Shown in pieces: positions 9,560 through 21,199 of a DNA stretch of 62,000 bases (positions are counted from its first letter, which is position 1; every line of letters starts with the position of its first letter). The position numbers and the translations under genes are program-made. The stretch comes from Symbiodinium natans (Eukaryota; Sar; Dinophyceae; Suessiales; Symbiodiniaceae), in the NCBI GenBank assembly GCA_905221605.1, contig CAJNDS010002386.1, forward strand, positions 1 to 62,000. The letters are read 5' to 3'. Below the pieces are notes generated by a model. It made no database searches, was not told where the DNA came from, and saw only the letters and a list, made by a program, of their open reading frames with translations.

Positions 9560-11345
9560 TCAGGTGCCGCTTGACACGGTGGGCATAGCCGTGACAGCCA
9601 TCTCTGCTGCACTGTTCACTTGCTGTTGGAGCAATGCACCAAAGTGGGCCAGAGCTGCTGATGCACTCTCCCGGTGGCGACTGCTCGACTGCCACAGATC
9701 GGAAAGCCCTGGCTGCACGGCGCCTTCACTGGCATTGGAATCATCGGCGTTCTCTTCGGGCAGTGTCTCTGAGCTCTCCTTCTGGCAAGCCTTAGGCGTC
9801 TCCTTCGGCCCGCTTACCCGTGGCTTTTCGCTGGAGTCCAGCAGCTCACCGACACGGAGTAGCGCGTCGTCCATTAGGCCCGAGACAGACTGCCGGAGAG
9901 AGTGCAGGGCACCAGATGCCAGCGAGGTGTCCTCGAACTCCGTCGAAGCCACCACTTTCCCGGCGACCACCTGCTGCAGCGGCTTGAAAGTCGTGGTGGG
10001 GCGGCGCCGGGCCTTCCGCGCATGCGGCTGCGCAGAAGTGGCACTGGGGCGCTGTGAGCTTGGGTTTGAGCCGGAATTGGAGTGGTTCGAGGGGTTCGAG
10101 CCCGAGCCCGAGCTGTTAGAGGCGCGGCCACTCCAAACCTCACTGGCACTGAGGTCGCTGGAGAAGCTAGCCTTCCGAAGGAAGCTTGGAATGATTGGAG
10201 ACGCCTGCGAGGGGCTCCCCGCAGTACCCCAGCATTTCAGCTCCGCACGTAGCTGCCCAACCGCAGCCTCCAAGGAGAGTGTTTTTCCTCGCGTCTTGGC
10301 CTCTTCGCTCCGGAGCTCTTCTTTCAAGTTCTCGTTCCTTTCACTTAACACCTCCAGCTTCTGCCTCATCGCCTTCATCATCCCGGCCTCCGACTCCTCG
10401 AACTGCGTCAGCTCCCGCTCCAGGAGCCGCTCCTCCCTTCCGCGGCGCGCAGCCGCCTCCTCCAAATTGACTTTCACATGCACAATATGCACACAAAAGA
10501 ATGGGAGAAACAGTGGCAGGAACAAGAGATCTCGAGATGCCAGCATCGGTCCTCTTCAGCAAGCTTCACAGCCGCAAGCTCCTGATCCAGCTCTTGGAGC
10601 CAAGCCCTGCCATCCTCGCTCTGCGACTTCCCTCTGCTGCGTACCGTGTGGGCCGCCAGCGACTGGGAGCTCGCCTCCCTCGCCTCCTTCTCGTGCTCCT
10701 CCAACTCCTCGGCCATGAGCCGGTTCCGAAGCTGGATCCGCTCCAACTCATGTCGCTCGTGTCGCTCGTGTCGCTCACGCCGCTCACGCCGCTCGTACCG
10801 GCTGGACTCCCCAGGATGTGGCTCAGAGGCCGGTGTCGTTCCTTCGTCAGCCAAGTGCTCCGCGAGCTCCTGTCGGTAGGCTTCCTTAGATCTGCGCAGA
10901 CTCTGTGGCGCACAGAGGTGCACAGGAAGAGTTGCGGAAGCGCTGCTGGCCTACCGAGGAGAAAAACCCAGCGCCACATGAGTTGGAAACGAAAAAAAGT
11001 CGAGATCTAGGCCGATAGAAAGGTGAACATCGCGAAGCTTGAAGTAAGGCACGAACGCGGTGTCGGAAGAATACAGGGATGTCCCAAGCACCGAGCCATG
11101 CAGTCATCACCAAACCTAAACCCGAAGGCTCCGGAGATGGCAAGTTCGTGCATCGACACTCACTGGCGACCCGACGCTCCTCAGAAGAGTTCTCTAGAAG
11201 CCTGGGAAGCTGCCATTGCTTAGCAGTGAACCTGTCTAAACTTCTAAACAATCCACAAGGTTCTCTGTGCCATGATTCCAAGCTTTGCCTCAGGGCTTGC
11301 TCCTCAGCCAGGAGTTGTTGCCCTTGACGCCCTGCCGACTGCAAG
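9560..11345 (-). CDS. Coiled-coil protein with low-complexity centre, unidentified
   Basis: The last exon (9560 to about 10475) reads 'NLEEAAARRGREERLLEREL', then helix 'MRQKLEVLSERNENLKEEL'. A disordered Ser/Gly/Asn-rich middle follows ('NSSGSGSNPSNHSNSGSNPS'), with basic 'HARKARRRPTTTFKPLQQV' and an acidic/Ser tail to a stop at 9560. The preceding exon (about 10550-10915) encodes 'RRSKEAYRQELAEHLADEG' and an Arg/Glu/His array 'RYERRERRERHERHERHE', then more coil. A further exon near 11265-11345 encodes 'GRQGQQLLAEEQALRQSLES'. Heptad-rich stretches point to a structural or adaptor protein; no family recognised. The Arg-Glu-His array comes from a short DNA repeat at about 10750-10800 and may vary in length. 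The acceptor GTGAAAG|TCAATTTG near 10475 is clear; the upstream donors are not. Confidence 0.6.
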
Positions 11346-11639
11346 GCCTCCTGTGCAGCGGGAATCGTGTCAAGTCACTCTTTTTCGCCCCCCCGCCCCC
11401 CGCCCGCTCAGTGTTTCAGTGTAGTGTGGAGAGGCCCCTTAGATTCTACAATACACTGCTAGCATACTTAATACTCTGAGCTTCCTCCACTGCCATCCAA
11501 CTTGTGTGCCACCCTCTTGGAACATTCGGAATAGCAAGAAGCCAAAGAGGGCCCAACACATAACAATGTGCTCATGTTGCTGTATCTGAATCTGCAAGTC
11601 CCGCAACAAGTACGGCTAAAGCTTGGTACCCGGTCGTTG

Positions 11640-11758
11640 AAGTGCGCAAGGTCGCAAGATTTTCTTCCCGTCCCGTCCTGGTTGACTGCACTGCTAGCTT
11701 CAGCTTTCGCCAGCGCATCTCTGAGTTCTGGCACGCTTGGGCAACTGGGCGAAGACAT
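11640..11758 (-). CDS. Possible exon of the coiled-coil gene or of its upstream neighbour
   Basis: The minus strand reads 'MSSPSCPSVPELRDALAKAE' then 'ASSAVNQDG', a plausible amphipathic helix with a Met at 11758. It could be the first exon of the coiled-coil gene downstream. No family similarity, and borders are not defined. Confidence 0.3.
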
Positions 11759-11859
11759 GGCGAAGTGGCGAAGAGCTCTGAGGCCGAATATGGCAAGTTC
11801 GGGATCCTCAGGGCTTTCTGGGTTGGTTCTCCTTATCTTTGATCAGTAGCTATCTGCAG

Positions 11860-12690
11860 TCTCAGCTCCCTTGAGGACATCACTCAGTGCCTCGGAGGAC
11901 TGCAGCAGATTTAGCTGCTATGGTTAAGTAGGACATCTGAAAGAATTTAGGCAGTGCCGCGCGACGTTGCAAGTGGGCTGGTCAAGCCAAAGCAAACTTT
12001 GGTGAGTGTATGTTCCCACCTCAACCCACCTCACATTCTACAGTACCTCACGACAGCCTCATGATTCTGTAGATTCAACCTGCCTCGTGCTACCCAGACA
12101 GCTTCCAATCTATAGGTCAGCACCAACTGCAATCCACTGATTCCTGGCCAGCGACAAACAAAACAGGAAGAATCAAAGTAATAGGGCGGCTCACGTGCTC
12201 TGAAACAAGCGGTGGATGTCAGATTCGATTGTTCCTTTGGTCGTCGGCCTCAGGCATCCTTTGGCCGACAGGCCTCCTTCCCCCTTTTCCAACCCCATGT
12301 TAGCACCCTTGCCGGCTCGGAGTTGAGGGCTGACAGCTTCCCCCCTGAGGCACCGATCGTGAGTGCCACTCCAGGAATTGGAAACAGCGATAGTGCAGCG
12401 AACGCAGGCGGGTAGGAGCACTTCAGAGACTGCAGACTGCGGCGCCACAAGCCGGTGTCTCCTTGCCGAGGGGTGGATGCCACCAACTTCTTGAGTGGAA
12501 AGACATACTTGGCGGCGGGGTTAGGTCGAACCATCCCGTGTGAAGTCGAGCCATGCCCAAGGTGCGGCTTCGTGTTCAGTCGCCAGGAGGACAATCCCTT
12601 GCCGTTCGTCTGGTTTTCAAGGCAGCCCTAACATAGCCCGGCGCGAGGCCCGCGCGAGGTGTCGCGAGGTCCGCGCGAGGTAGCTGCCAC
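11860..12690. other. Stretch with no clear gene
   Basis: One weak minus-strand candidate (about 12420-12540, 'AAKYVFPLKKLVASTPRQG') has protein-like composition but no paired splice sites. The rest shows nothing I can support. Confidence 0.3.
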
Positions 12691-12901
12691 AAGGCCCACG
12701 CCCACCCACCATCCCACCCACCAGCCCACCCACCCACCCACCCACCCACAAACAAACACACACGGACACACACACACACACACACAGAGACGCACACACA
12801 CACACACACAGACACAGACAGACAGACAGACACACACAGACAGACAGACAGACACACACACACACACACACAGAGACAGACACACACAGAGACGCACACA
12901 G

Positions 12902-12933
<32 letters not shown>

Positions 12934-13128
12934 ACACGCAGAGACACGCAGAGACACGCAGAGACACGCAGAGACACGCAGAGACACGCAGAGACACGCA
13001 GAGACACGCAGAGACACGCAGAGACACGCAGAGACACACAGACACACAGACACACAGACACACAGCCACACAGACACACAGACACACAGACACACAGACA
13101 CACAGACACACAGACACACAGACACACA

Positions 13129-13168
<40 letters not shown>

Positions 13169-13256
13169 AAACACACACAAACACAACAAACACACAAACA
13201 CCAAAACACACACCACACACACCACACACTCACACACACACACAAACACACACACA

Positions 13257-13303
<47 letters not shown>

Positions 13304-13443
13304 CCCCCACAACACACCACACACACACACAACACACACAAACACACACCCCACAACCCACACCCACACACCACACCCAACCCCCCACCCACCCACGCAC
13401 GGCACGCACGCACGCCACACGCGCACACACGCAGACACACGCA

Positions 13444-13525
<82 letters not shown>

Positions 13526-13577
13526 CACACGCACACGCACACGAACACGCACACGCACACGCGCACACGCGCACGCG

Positions 13578-13618
<41 letters not shown>

Positions 13619-13748
13619 GCACGCGCACACGTCCACACGCGCACACGCTCACACGCGCACACGCACACACGCGCACACGCACACACGCGCACACGCACAC
13701 ACGCACACACGCACACACGCACACACGCACACACACAGACACACACAC
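12690..13748. repeat. Compound CA-rich satellite
   Basis: About 1.05 kb of simple repeats changing unit along its length: CCCA near 12700-12750, CA/CAGA to about 12930, roughly ten copies of the 10-mer GAGACACGCA (about 12931-13034), the 8-mer GACACACA (about 13035-13135), then CA with CCACA and AACAC variants, a pure (CA)n core at about 13446-13522, and a CACGCA/CGCGCACA zone to about 13735. All long open frames here are artefacts of the repeat. Confidence 0.97.
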
Positions 13749-13749
13749 C

Positions 13750-14435
13750 CTGAGAAACATAATCCTAAACATTAAACTGCTAAACCTACTGCGGCATAAC
13801 GCAAGAATCCCCTTGTCAGGCTTGCCAAGCCCATAATATACATGCCTTCCCAAACATAAGCGAAATGCACACTTCCCCAGTTAGCAGGTTCATACATGCA
13901 TAACTTCCCAACCCTACAACATGTTACCCTCATATGTAAACCCCCAAGGTCACGCTGTCGCGGGGCGACTTTACACAACGCGGCATGACTTTTGCTGATT
14001 GGGCTGCGTCTTGCAAGAGTCCGGCGCCCTTTCGTAGCTTTCTACCTGGGCCTCTGCAGGGCCTCGCCACACAGGCAAGGCAAGACCCGCGCGGAACTGC
14101 GGAACTATGCCGCACGACTGCACTGTACAGGTGGAACAGGCCCTAAAACTCGCCTAAACCCTAAGCCGCTGTATACCACTGATTATACCACGTAGCGTCT
14201 CTACCGCTTCTCTACCTGCAATTGCCACACGGGCAGTAGAGAGAAACTCGGGTTCCCCTTGTAAAGGATCGCAAAGGAATGGACACCAATGGACACCTAA
14301 TTTGCGGAACCCCCCCGCCCCCACATGACGGAACACTCAGCCGGCCAGCTGCTCAGCTCAGCAGTAGAACTGCAATCCGTTGAGCCTGTCCCTGGCGCCT
14401 GCAGTGGAAAACACAAGCAGGACGCCAGACGTCGC
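13750..14435. other. Noncoding stretch with telomere-like fragments
   Basis: Contains 'CCTAAACCTAC', 'CGCCTAAACCCTAAGCC' (about 14150) and similar degenerate CCCTAAA words. No exon recognised. Probably the 3' flank of the Argonaute gene. Confidence 0.4.
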
Positions 14436-14439
14436 AAAG

Positions 14440-17400
14440 GCTGAAAGGCTTAGCCGAGATGCTGGAGGCCGCCACTTTCATGTTGAGCCAGCTCTTTCGC
14501 TCCTCGATCTCCTCCCGAAGTTTGTCTTCCTGCTTGTCCTAAGGCACGATAATGCACAGGGTAGGACATTGTAGGACTGGTAGGGCACCCGTAGCTCAGA
14601 GACCTCCCCAACCTAAACCCGCCTCGGTTGATGAAGATCCCAAAGTTGATCTGCTGTCGATGTCCCCAACTCCAAATTGGGCCTCGAGGCTCGAGATCAC
14701 TGCAGGCACTGAACTGGCATGAACTGGCTGAACGCGCTTTCCACCCTGCTGGGGCCTCCAGGTAGCACTTGCCGCGCTCACCTGGTGCACATCGTGACAC
14801 GTCGTCACTGAGCTTTCTGGCCTTTAACTTCTGAATGTTTCTGACAAGCAACAAGCGTGGTCAGCCATGTAGGCTGGCGTGGCATAGCCGACAGACTTGT
14901 CCGCGCGGGAGTACAAGTGGCAAAGTTGGAAAGTAATGGTCTCCTGGGCTTATGTATAATCTTTTTCAGTGGACAGAAAGGCACTCTTCACCGACTCTGC
15001 GATTCGACTCTGCGATTCGACAGTCGGTTTGTCGCGAAACAACCTGCCAAGTGGCGAAGTCATCCACTTTGTATCCTTTCTTCACCAGGCGCTCATCCAT
15101 GTGCAGGATGTGATAGTGGCACGGTACGGATGTCCCCTGAATGCCTGAGAGTCTACGGACTTCTCTGACTTCAAATGGCTTCACGTTTTCTGGGTGCAGG
15201 ATTCGCAGTTCTCAGGCCGCGGGCCTTCCTGGGACACGAGGAAGAAGTTCAGGTGAGATGGCTGGGCGATGCCATCGCTGGCCACTGTGCCGGCTGGAAC
15301 CTAGCAGGCTCCAAACATGCATGGCTACATAATGCTACCGTCATGCTATAGCATGTATGCCATTGTACACCATAACTGCTGATGCAAGGTGGCGGACCTG
15401 CAACGGATCCTTTCCCTTGCCTTTTCCTTTGTCGCCCTTCCCCTGCAATCACAATGCTCTGCTTGCCCTGTGGATGCTAAGGACACTGGACACGTCACAC
15501 CCCGGACCCTAGTCGACACTACTTGCCTCAGGGGCTTCTGAAAGAAAACTCGCTCGCCAACTCAGACATGGCGCAATGTGTATGGTGTAGTACTGCGCTG
15601 GAACGATGTGAGAGGTGAGTGCATAGGGCAAGAATTTGCAAGAGGCTTCGCAGATGTGTAATTGGTACTTCGGACTTGGTTTACCACAGAGCCTCTGTGT
15701 GTTCTGTTGCTAGCCAGCCTGTTCAACAATGTTCATACATGTACCGTGCTCACAATGCGCACCCTGCACCCTGAACCCTGAACCGGTCTGAATGGCGCCT
15801 TCTCCTTCCCTTTGCCCCCCTTGCCCTTGTCCGCCAGCCAAAGCCGCGTCTGATGACGCTTCCTGGCCAGTACGCGAAAATCGTCAGCTCAGTGTGAATG
15901 CCAGTCTTCAGATTCCCTCCAACACCAAGGCGCAGCTTAGGCAAGGCACTGGCCAACGATGATGACCAGCTGGGGGTTGTAGGTATCACTGATGCTCTGG
16001 AAAGCATCGACCAGTAGGTTCAGCTCCATTTTCAGCACGTCGATGAACTGGCCATCCGAGACGCCGTCACCTCGAAACGGGCGAGAAATCGTGCTGCCTC
16101 TTGTGGCGTGTCGAAAACTAGAACGTGCTGACGGGCACGTCGAAGCCAAATCTGAGGCGAACACGATAGTAGATGATCTTGTCTGGGAGCTTTCCGTTGA
16201 CCTTCCTCCACTTCTGAAGAAGGCTCTGCGCCATGCCTGAGAAGCAACATGCAACAAGTGCGCAGACTTGCTGAGTGGTCACAGAGTCCCAGAGTGGACC
16301 GAGACACCGGAGAGGTCCAGAATGCGCTCTTCGCTCTGTCGACTCCGCTGCTTGAGCTCGTTGAGCGTATATGGCGACTGTCCGCGGATCTCGTGGAAGT
16401 ACGTTGCCTGGGCAGGGGGCAAGGGCCTGTCACTAACGCCTTCACCAGGCCAGGAAGAAACATCGCCGAACCCTTTTGGCAGGTTGCGAAAGACGAGTTC
16501 ACGGAGGCCACGACGCCAGCCACACTGATGCCGCACACTTTGTGCGTCACGTCGGCGCCCATAATCATCGTTGCCTGCCATCACAGAGAGCCGACGGGAG
16601 GAGTGAAGTCCTTTTTGCATCATATTATGGCATCTGAAAGGCTCGCCTCCGGCTTGGTCAGCAGCCGATGGGGATTGAAGAGCGCCACGTTGAAGGCTGG
16701 GTGGCCAGTTGGCGAGTGGGGAACCTTGGGCGCGACCTTGAGCATGAGGTTGTTGAGCTTGCTCCTCGCATCCTGCGGCATGGATTAAATAGCCTAACAC
16801 TAATCCACTAGGCCCACTAGGCGAATCTACGCGACTGCCTGGATGCCCTTTTTGTTGCTGTAGTTCAGGAACTGCGTTGTGAAGGTTCCCAGCTCCGTCT
16901 CTGTGACCAGCTTGATGGTGTTGTAGAGCTGGGCAGTGATTGCCTCACAGAGCATCTCATTTAGAGGGCCCACACGGGTGGCCTTCCTTTCCCATCACTC
17001 GCCTCTCTGTCGTTCTTGTCGTTTAAGAGGATGAGCAGCAGCTTGAGGTCCTGAAAAGAAAGAGCGGCAGAAGACTGGCAGCAGGGACTTGAAACAGAGA
17101 CCCCGAGAGAAGATCGCAGGCGTTGGCCACCACGGTCCGGGTGTGTCTCCGACAACTGCTTCAGGTTGGCACGAACGGCGTCGGCCAGCGTTGTGGAGAA
17201 GGACTCTTTCCAATAGTGGCCTTGGGCATCCGGGAATTCACCACCCGGAAGCACTGCTCAACAATCTACACGCCGAGATACAATTGGAATACTCGCGGAA
17301 GGCCTGTTTCAAACAAGTCATACGCTTGCATGGGGGGGGGGGGGGCGACGGCAAAATTCGGCAAACACGCGCTGGGGCCTGCGGCCATTCAACGAACCTG

Positions 17401-18910
17401 GCGTCCGTAAACCTCATCTTCTTCTCGGCACACGTCTTCTTGAACTCGACGGCGAACCAGTCGACATCGCTTCTGGGCAGGAAATCCGCACGCAAAACTC
17501 GAACGCAACTTGCTTGGAAGGCGGTCCGAGGAAAACTGGAAAACGTTCCGTGCTGGGCCACTGCGAAGGGGAGCGGTCGGTTGTGAAGCACCAAAGGCCC
17601 CAGGACACCTGAGCTGCACATGGCGGAGAGGATGCGGAGAGGATGCTCAATTTCTCCTGCTGTATGACCGTCAGGAAGCCTCGTATTCTGGCGGATGAAT
17701 GGCGGCGAAGCCATTAGAATAGTTTGTGCTCTGCCCCATGGGGTAGTTCATGCCACTGTTGCCTGTGACCGGCTGTAGCGGCAGAAAAAATTTGAGCAAA
17801 GATTCAAGCGCTCCGTGTGACAGCTGCAAGCACGAAGCCAAGTGGCCGTCCCGAAGCTTGGGCGTGTCAAGCTGTCGTCCGGTCAGGGACAGCAGCTGGA
17901 CATCCAGATCGACCTGGGAAGGCCCACACTCGTCCATGCATACCAACGCTGCACTGAAGCTTGTGGTTTTTTGGTTCGGCCCTTCCGTTCTTCCGTTCGC
18001 GTGCCCTGCATTCCGCATTCCGGAGAGGCGGTGAAGTTGCTTCGGAACTTGCACAGTACAAAGAAAACCAACTGCCAAGCAGATCAACCTCCGACCTCGT
18101 CCTCGCCCACTTCTTTTGCCTGAAGCCGCGCAGCCTGTCCCTAGCCTCTGGACCGCCTTTGCGAACTTGTGCTGTCTAAAAGGCTCCCGCCAGCAGATGC
18201 CGGTGGCATATGTGTTTCCGCAGTATCAGAAGGTATGCCCATCATTGCTCTTGCTGTGTCGGTCACATCAAACATTGACACATTCCCGAGCGTTCTTCCT
18301 GCTGGTGCTACCATTGCAGTCCAGGCTCCCCCAAGTCCTGCAAAGCCTTCTTCGGGCCTGGAAGGCAACCGGCAGTCGGAAACCCTGAACTCCTCTGAAA
18401 TATCTGAACCCCTGAGACTCCTGAACCTGGCCTAAGTCTTCGTTGTCCATCATCTTCTTAATGCACTCGAGGCGTCTCGTGGGTGGCATGGCCGTCTCTT
18501 GCGTGACCTGTCCGAGCACGGCTATCGATTCAAGCTGTCAACCAACGCTCGGAGATGCGCGGGGCCTTCTGCTGGAATTCCGGTCGCACCTTGCCCACGG
18601 CCAGATTGTGCTCACCTGACTTTTGCATCGCCAGGGCCTTCATGTTCCCCTTGTTGCCCATGTTGCCCACGTCGCCCCTTCCCCTTTCAGATAAGGCACC
18701 GCCCATGACCCAGACGAACTCCATCGGGACGCAGTTGCGCACATTTCCGAGTTGCACACAAGGCAGATCCGGATACTGCACTGTGATGTTGTGCTTGTGC
18801 TTGAAGTAGGACACCACATCAGTCTTACCCCCCATCTCATCGCAATCGAACATGTAGCGATTGGCAGGCTTGTCGGTGATGCCATAGACCTGCTTGCCAG
18901 TCACCTTCAC
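14440..18910 (-). CDS. AGO: Argonaute (PAZ-MID-PIWI) protein
   Basis: Argonautes bind small guide RNAs and silence or cut matching RNA. The PAZ exon, 18616-18910, reads 'VVSYFKHKHNITVQYPDLPC' and ends at donor GTGAGC. Next come L2 exons ('ETAMPPTRRLECIKKMMDNE'; 'LLSLTGRQLDTPKL'), the MID region ('VDWFAVEFKKTCAEKKMRF', 'DLKLLLILLNDKNDRE', 'LYNTIKLVTETELGTF') and PIWI. PIWI pieces: 'TMIMGADVTHKVCG' (about 16500-16580); 16165-16236 plus 15950-16070, giving 'KLPDKIIYYRDGVSDGQF'; 15784-15862 'KRHQTRLW'; 15398-15442, a Lys/Gly linker; 15225-15300 'SHLNFFLVSQE'; 15044-15144 'GTSVPCHYHILHMDE'; 14853-14943 'FQLCHLYSRADKSVGYATPA'; then 'CERGKCYLEAPAG' from 14781. These junctions keep frame, one using a GC donor (GAAG|GCCCGC). 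The catalytic set appears complete: D in GADVTH, E in SEERILDL, D in YRDG, H in CHYH. A charged tail exon ('DKLREEIEERKSWLNMKVA', from 14538) is probable. The N-terminal domain was not resolved. Confidence 0.92.
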
Positions 18911-18959
18911 CTGCACAAGGAAAGCCGACAGGGCTTCTCACAGCAAAACAGCAACTGCC

Positions 18960-19675
18960 AGGCATAGAGGGAGGCCTTGCCATACTCTGCCATCACTCTC
19001 CTCAGTCGAAAGCACGATAAGTCACATGAAGGCGTTCTTTCCCAACACATGCGAGGTGCAGTTTGCGCAGCCCCATTTCGCCGCGAAGGGCCGCACGCAA
19101 CCAGCTGTAGTCCCTGCGCGCCAAGATGCAGCCAGCACGCCACATTGACACAGGTTCGCATCTGCATGAAGGAAAAATGGTGATGCGTTGCACTGCATTC
19201 TTGGGCTTGGGCTTCTCCCAATATCGCCAAACGATGTCCCTGGCACATGTGAGAAGACGCTCTGACCTTCAGCTTCAAAGGCCCGGCTTGATCCCGTGAT
19301 CCCACTTGCCTCTCGATGTCTCTTTCCCCCCTCCAGTCTTCAGGAGACCTCGCCTCAAGAGCTCACATCTTCTCCCTGGACTTTGTGTATCTTTGTGTCA
19401 TTTGGAGTGGGGCGCTTGAGACTTTCAAGAGGTTCTTGCTGGCAGAGGACACCAAGCTTCGCTATGAGTCGGATGACGGACATCGACGGGATGCCCACGC
19501 TGGCCACCAGGTTCAAACCTGTCCACTCAATAAAGCGCACAAGCCAAAGGCCTCTCAACAAACATTCTTCCGGAACTTGCATGAACTTGCACAGCGAGTC
19601 TGCCGAACCTCTACCAAGCTTCATGAAAGAATCTTCGAAAGTTTGATGGAGCGCTGTGTTTGGTTCGCGTGTCAT
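18960..19675 (-). CDS. Candidate upstream (N-terminal) exons of the Argonaute gene, unassigned
   Basis: Minus-strand fragments with protein-like composition lie directly upstream of the PAZ exon: 'CARDIVWRYWEKPKPKNAV' (about 19190-19255) and 'GLNLVASVGIPSMSVIRLIA' (about 19440-19500, after a good CAG acceptor). The Argonaute N and L1 domains should be here, but I could not match either fragment to them with confidence. They could equally belong to another gene. Confidence 0.3.
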
Positions 19676-19679
19676 GTGA

Positions 19680-19900
19680 AGCTTTTGCCGTTCCGAAGTG
19701 TTTTGGCTTCGGGCTTCGCCTGAAGCCTTTGAAGCTTGAAGCCTTTTAGCTTCGCCTGAAGCTTGTTAGCTTCGCGAGCTTCGCGCTTCACCTGAAGAAC
19801 GAAAAGCCTGACGCTCTTTAGCATCGCGAGCTTCGCCTGAGGAGGCCCGAAGCTTGAAGCTTTTGAACTTCGCGAGCTTCGCGCTTCAAAACCGATTTTT
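19680..19900. repeat. GCTTCGCGAGCTTCGCGC-type degenerate repeat cluster
   Basis: About 220 bases of overlapping imperfect units built from AGCTTCGC, GAGCTTCGCGCTTC and CCTGAAGC. The string GCTTCGCGAGCTTCGCGCTTC is partly self-complementary and recurs at about 19770 and 19870. It interrupts the region upstream of the Argonaute exons. Confidence 0.75.
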
Positions 19901-19904
19901 TTTC

Positions 19905-20075
19905 TGACCGACGCCTGGCTCGCAATAGCTTCCTAAGCCCTAAACGGCCCTAAACCCGAAACCCCAAACTTTCGAAGGCGGGACACAGAGTGTAGGCCGA
20001 GCCGGGCCCAGTCTGCCCGAGCTCACCCCGCCATTCACAAACTCCACCTGCGCGATATAGCCGAACCAAAGCTCT
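19905..20075. other. Short noncoding stretch with telomere-like words
   Basis: Contains 'CCTAAGCCCTAAACGG' and 'CCCTAAACCCGAAACCCC' at about 19935-19970. No gene signal. Confidence 0.45.
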
Positions 20076-20119
20076 CCTCAGCACGGCTCGAGAAACAGCT
20101 CTCGACACTGCGTGCTTTC

Positions 20120-21130
20120 AAGGTGTTCCTGATGGTTCCTGGGTTCTGCCGGGAGGCGGCCAAACTTTAAGGCGACCGCGTCCATGGCAAGCTGGTTGTC
20201 CGCACAGAGGACTCTGCGGCCGTGGGCGATGAGATGGTCCATCTTCTGCGCCAGAGTTCGGATCGCCACCTTTTGCAGCAGTTAAGGTGAGAGGATGTGA
20301 GAGGCGGTAAGTCAAGAGGGCTCCAAGTCTCAACCACTCAACAGCCTGCACAAAGCGCCGAAGCTCGGACTCTTCTGACGGATCCTTGGACAACTCAATT
20401 GTGTAAGAAGTGTAAGAAGTGCAAGAAGTGCAAGACGTGTAAGAAGTGTAAGAAGTGTAAGAAGTGTAAGAAGTGTAAGAAAGTGTAAGAAGTGTAAGAA
20501 GTGTAAGAAGGACCCAAGTACCCGCCCAAGCACGCTGCTTGGCTAACACGCGCTCCAAGCAACAACCATGATGATCCATCATTGGCGTATCTTGATGCAC
20601 TAGGTATCTGTTTTGTGGCTGCGCCTGCTGGTGCATCTTGGAGAGGTCGATGTCCCGCTTTTCGTCTTGGACCTTCACCAAGGAGAACCGAAGGGAACCA
20701 ACGAGAAGCAGACGCGAACACTAGCACGCCTCCAGGATAACGACAAAGGGCCGCCCCCGAGACCTCGTGGAAGGGACCTGCACAAAAGTCTCACAGCTCT
20801 CCTACCTGTCCTACCTGAGGCGACTTGGCAGAGCACTGCCTCCACTTGCGTGCGATGATCCTGGAATCTCTTCACACTCCTGCGCGTCCAGAGCAAGTTC
20901 CCACCTGAGCTGACGGGGTGCAGTGGTCCAAGCACTGCGCAAGACACCAGATTCGACAAGGATCCATCGTGGAGCCAGTCTTCGCGTGGAACTGCTTCCA
21001 GAAGCCTTTCCACCGCCAGTTTGCGGACGGTCTGCCAGGGAGGGTTAATGCTTCTGACAAACTGAGAAAACACTCTGGAAGAGAAGGCCTTTGGAACCTC
21101 TTTCTCATCTTGGCCCTTTCTCTTGGGCTG
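20120..21130 (-). CDS. Unidentified multi-exon gene
   Basis: Several minus-strand segments look coding. About 20940-21120: 'FSSRVFSQFVRSINPPWQ', 'TVRKLAVERLLEAVPREDWL'. About 20690-20780: 'GPFHEVSGAALCRYPGG' then 'VLVFASASRWFPSVLL'. About 20310-20395: 'KDPSEESELRRFVQAVEWLR'. About 20118-20258, after acceptor CAAAAG|GTGGCG: 'VAIRTLAQKMDHLIAHGRRV', 'LCADNQLAMDAVALKFG'. They are interrupted by the minisatellite at 20401-20510. I do not recognise the family. The 'ELRRFVQAVEWLR' patch faintly resembles a segment of some retroelement polymerases, too short to claim. Whether these segments form one gene is not shown. Confidence 0.4.
20401..20510. repeat. 9-bp minisatellite GTGTAAGAA
   Basis: About twelve tandem copies of GTGTAAGAA with point changes (GTGCAAGAA, GTGCAAGAC) and one 1-base insertion. 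On the plus strand each copy contains GTAAGA, a donor-like word. All three minus frames stay open through it (Phe-Leu-His, Ser-Tyr-Thr or Leu-Thr-Leu repeats), so it can disguise itself as coding sequence. Confidence 0.97.
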
Positions 21131-21199
21131 CTTCTTCTCCATGGGGTCCTGGCCGACTTCGTGCATGGAAGCTGCGACGATCCCCTCCATGCATGTGTA

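Noticed and set aside
9417-10718. Plus-strand frame of 433 codons
   Set aside because: Antisense shadow of the minus-strand coiled-coil exons, which have coherent heptads and splice sites.
12659-13753. Open frame of 364 codons on plus, and 339 and 217 codons on minus
   Set aside because: Entirely encoded by the CA-rich satellite; His-Thr or Val-Cys repeats only.
20310-20395. Retroelement polymerase fragment from 'ELRRFVQAVEWLR'
   Set aside because: The match is about a dozen residues with no catalytic motif, integrase or terminal repeats nearby.
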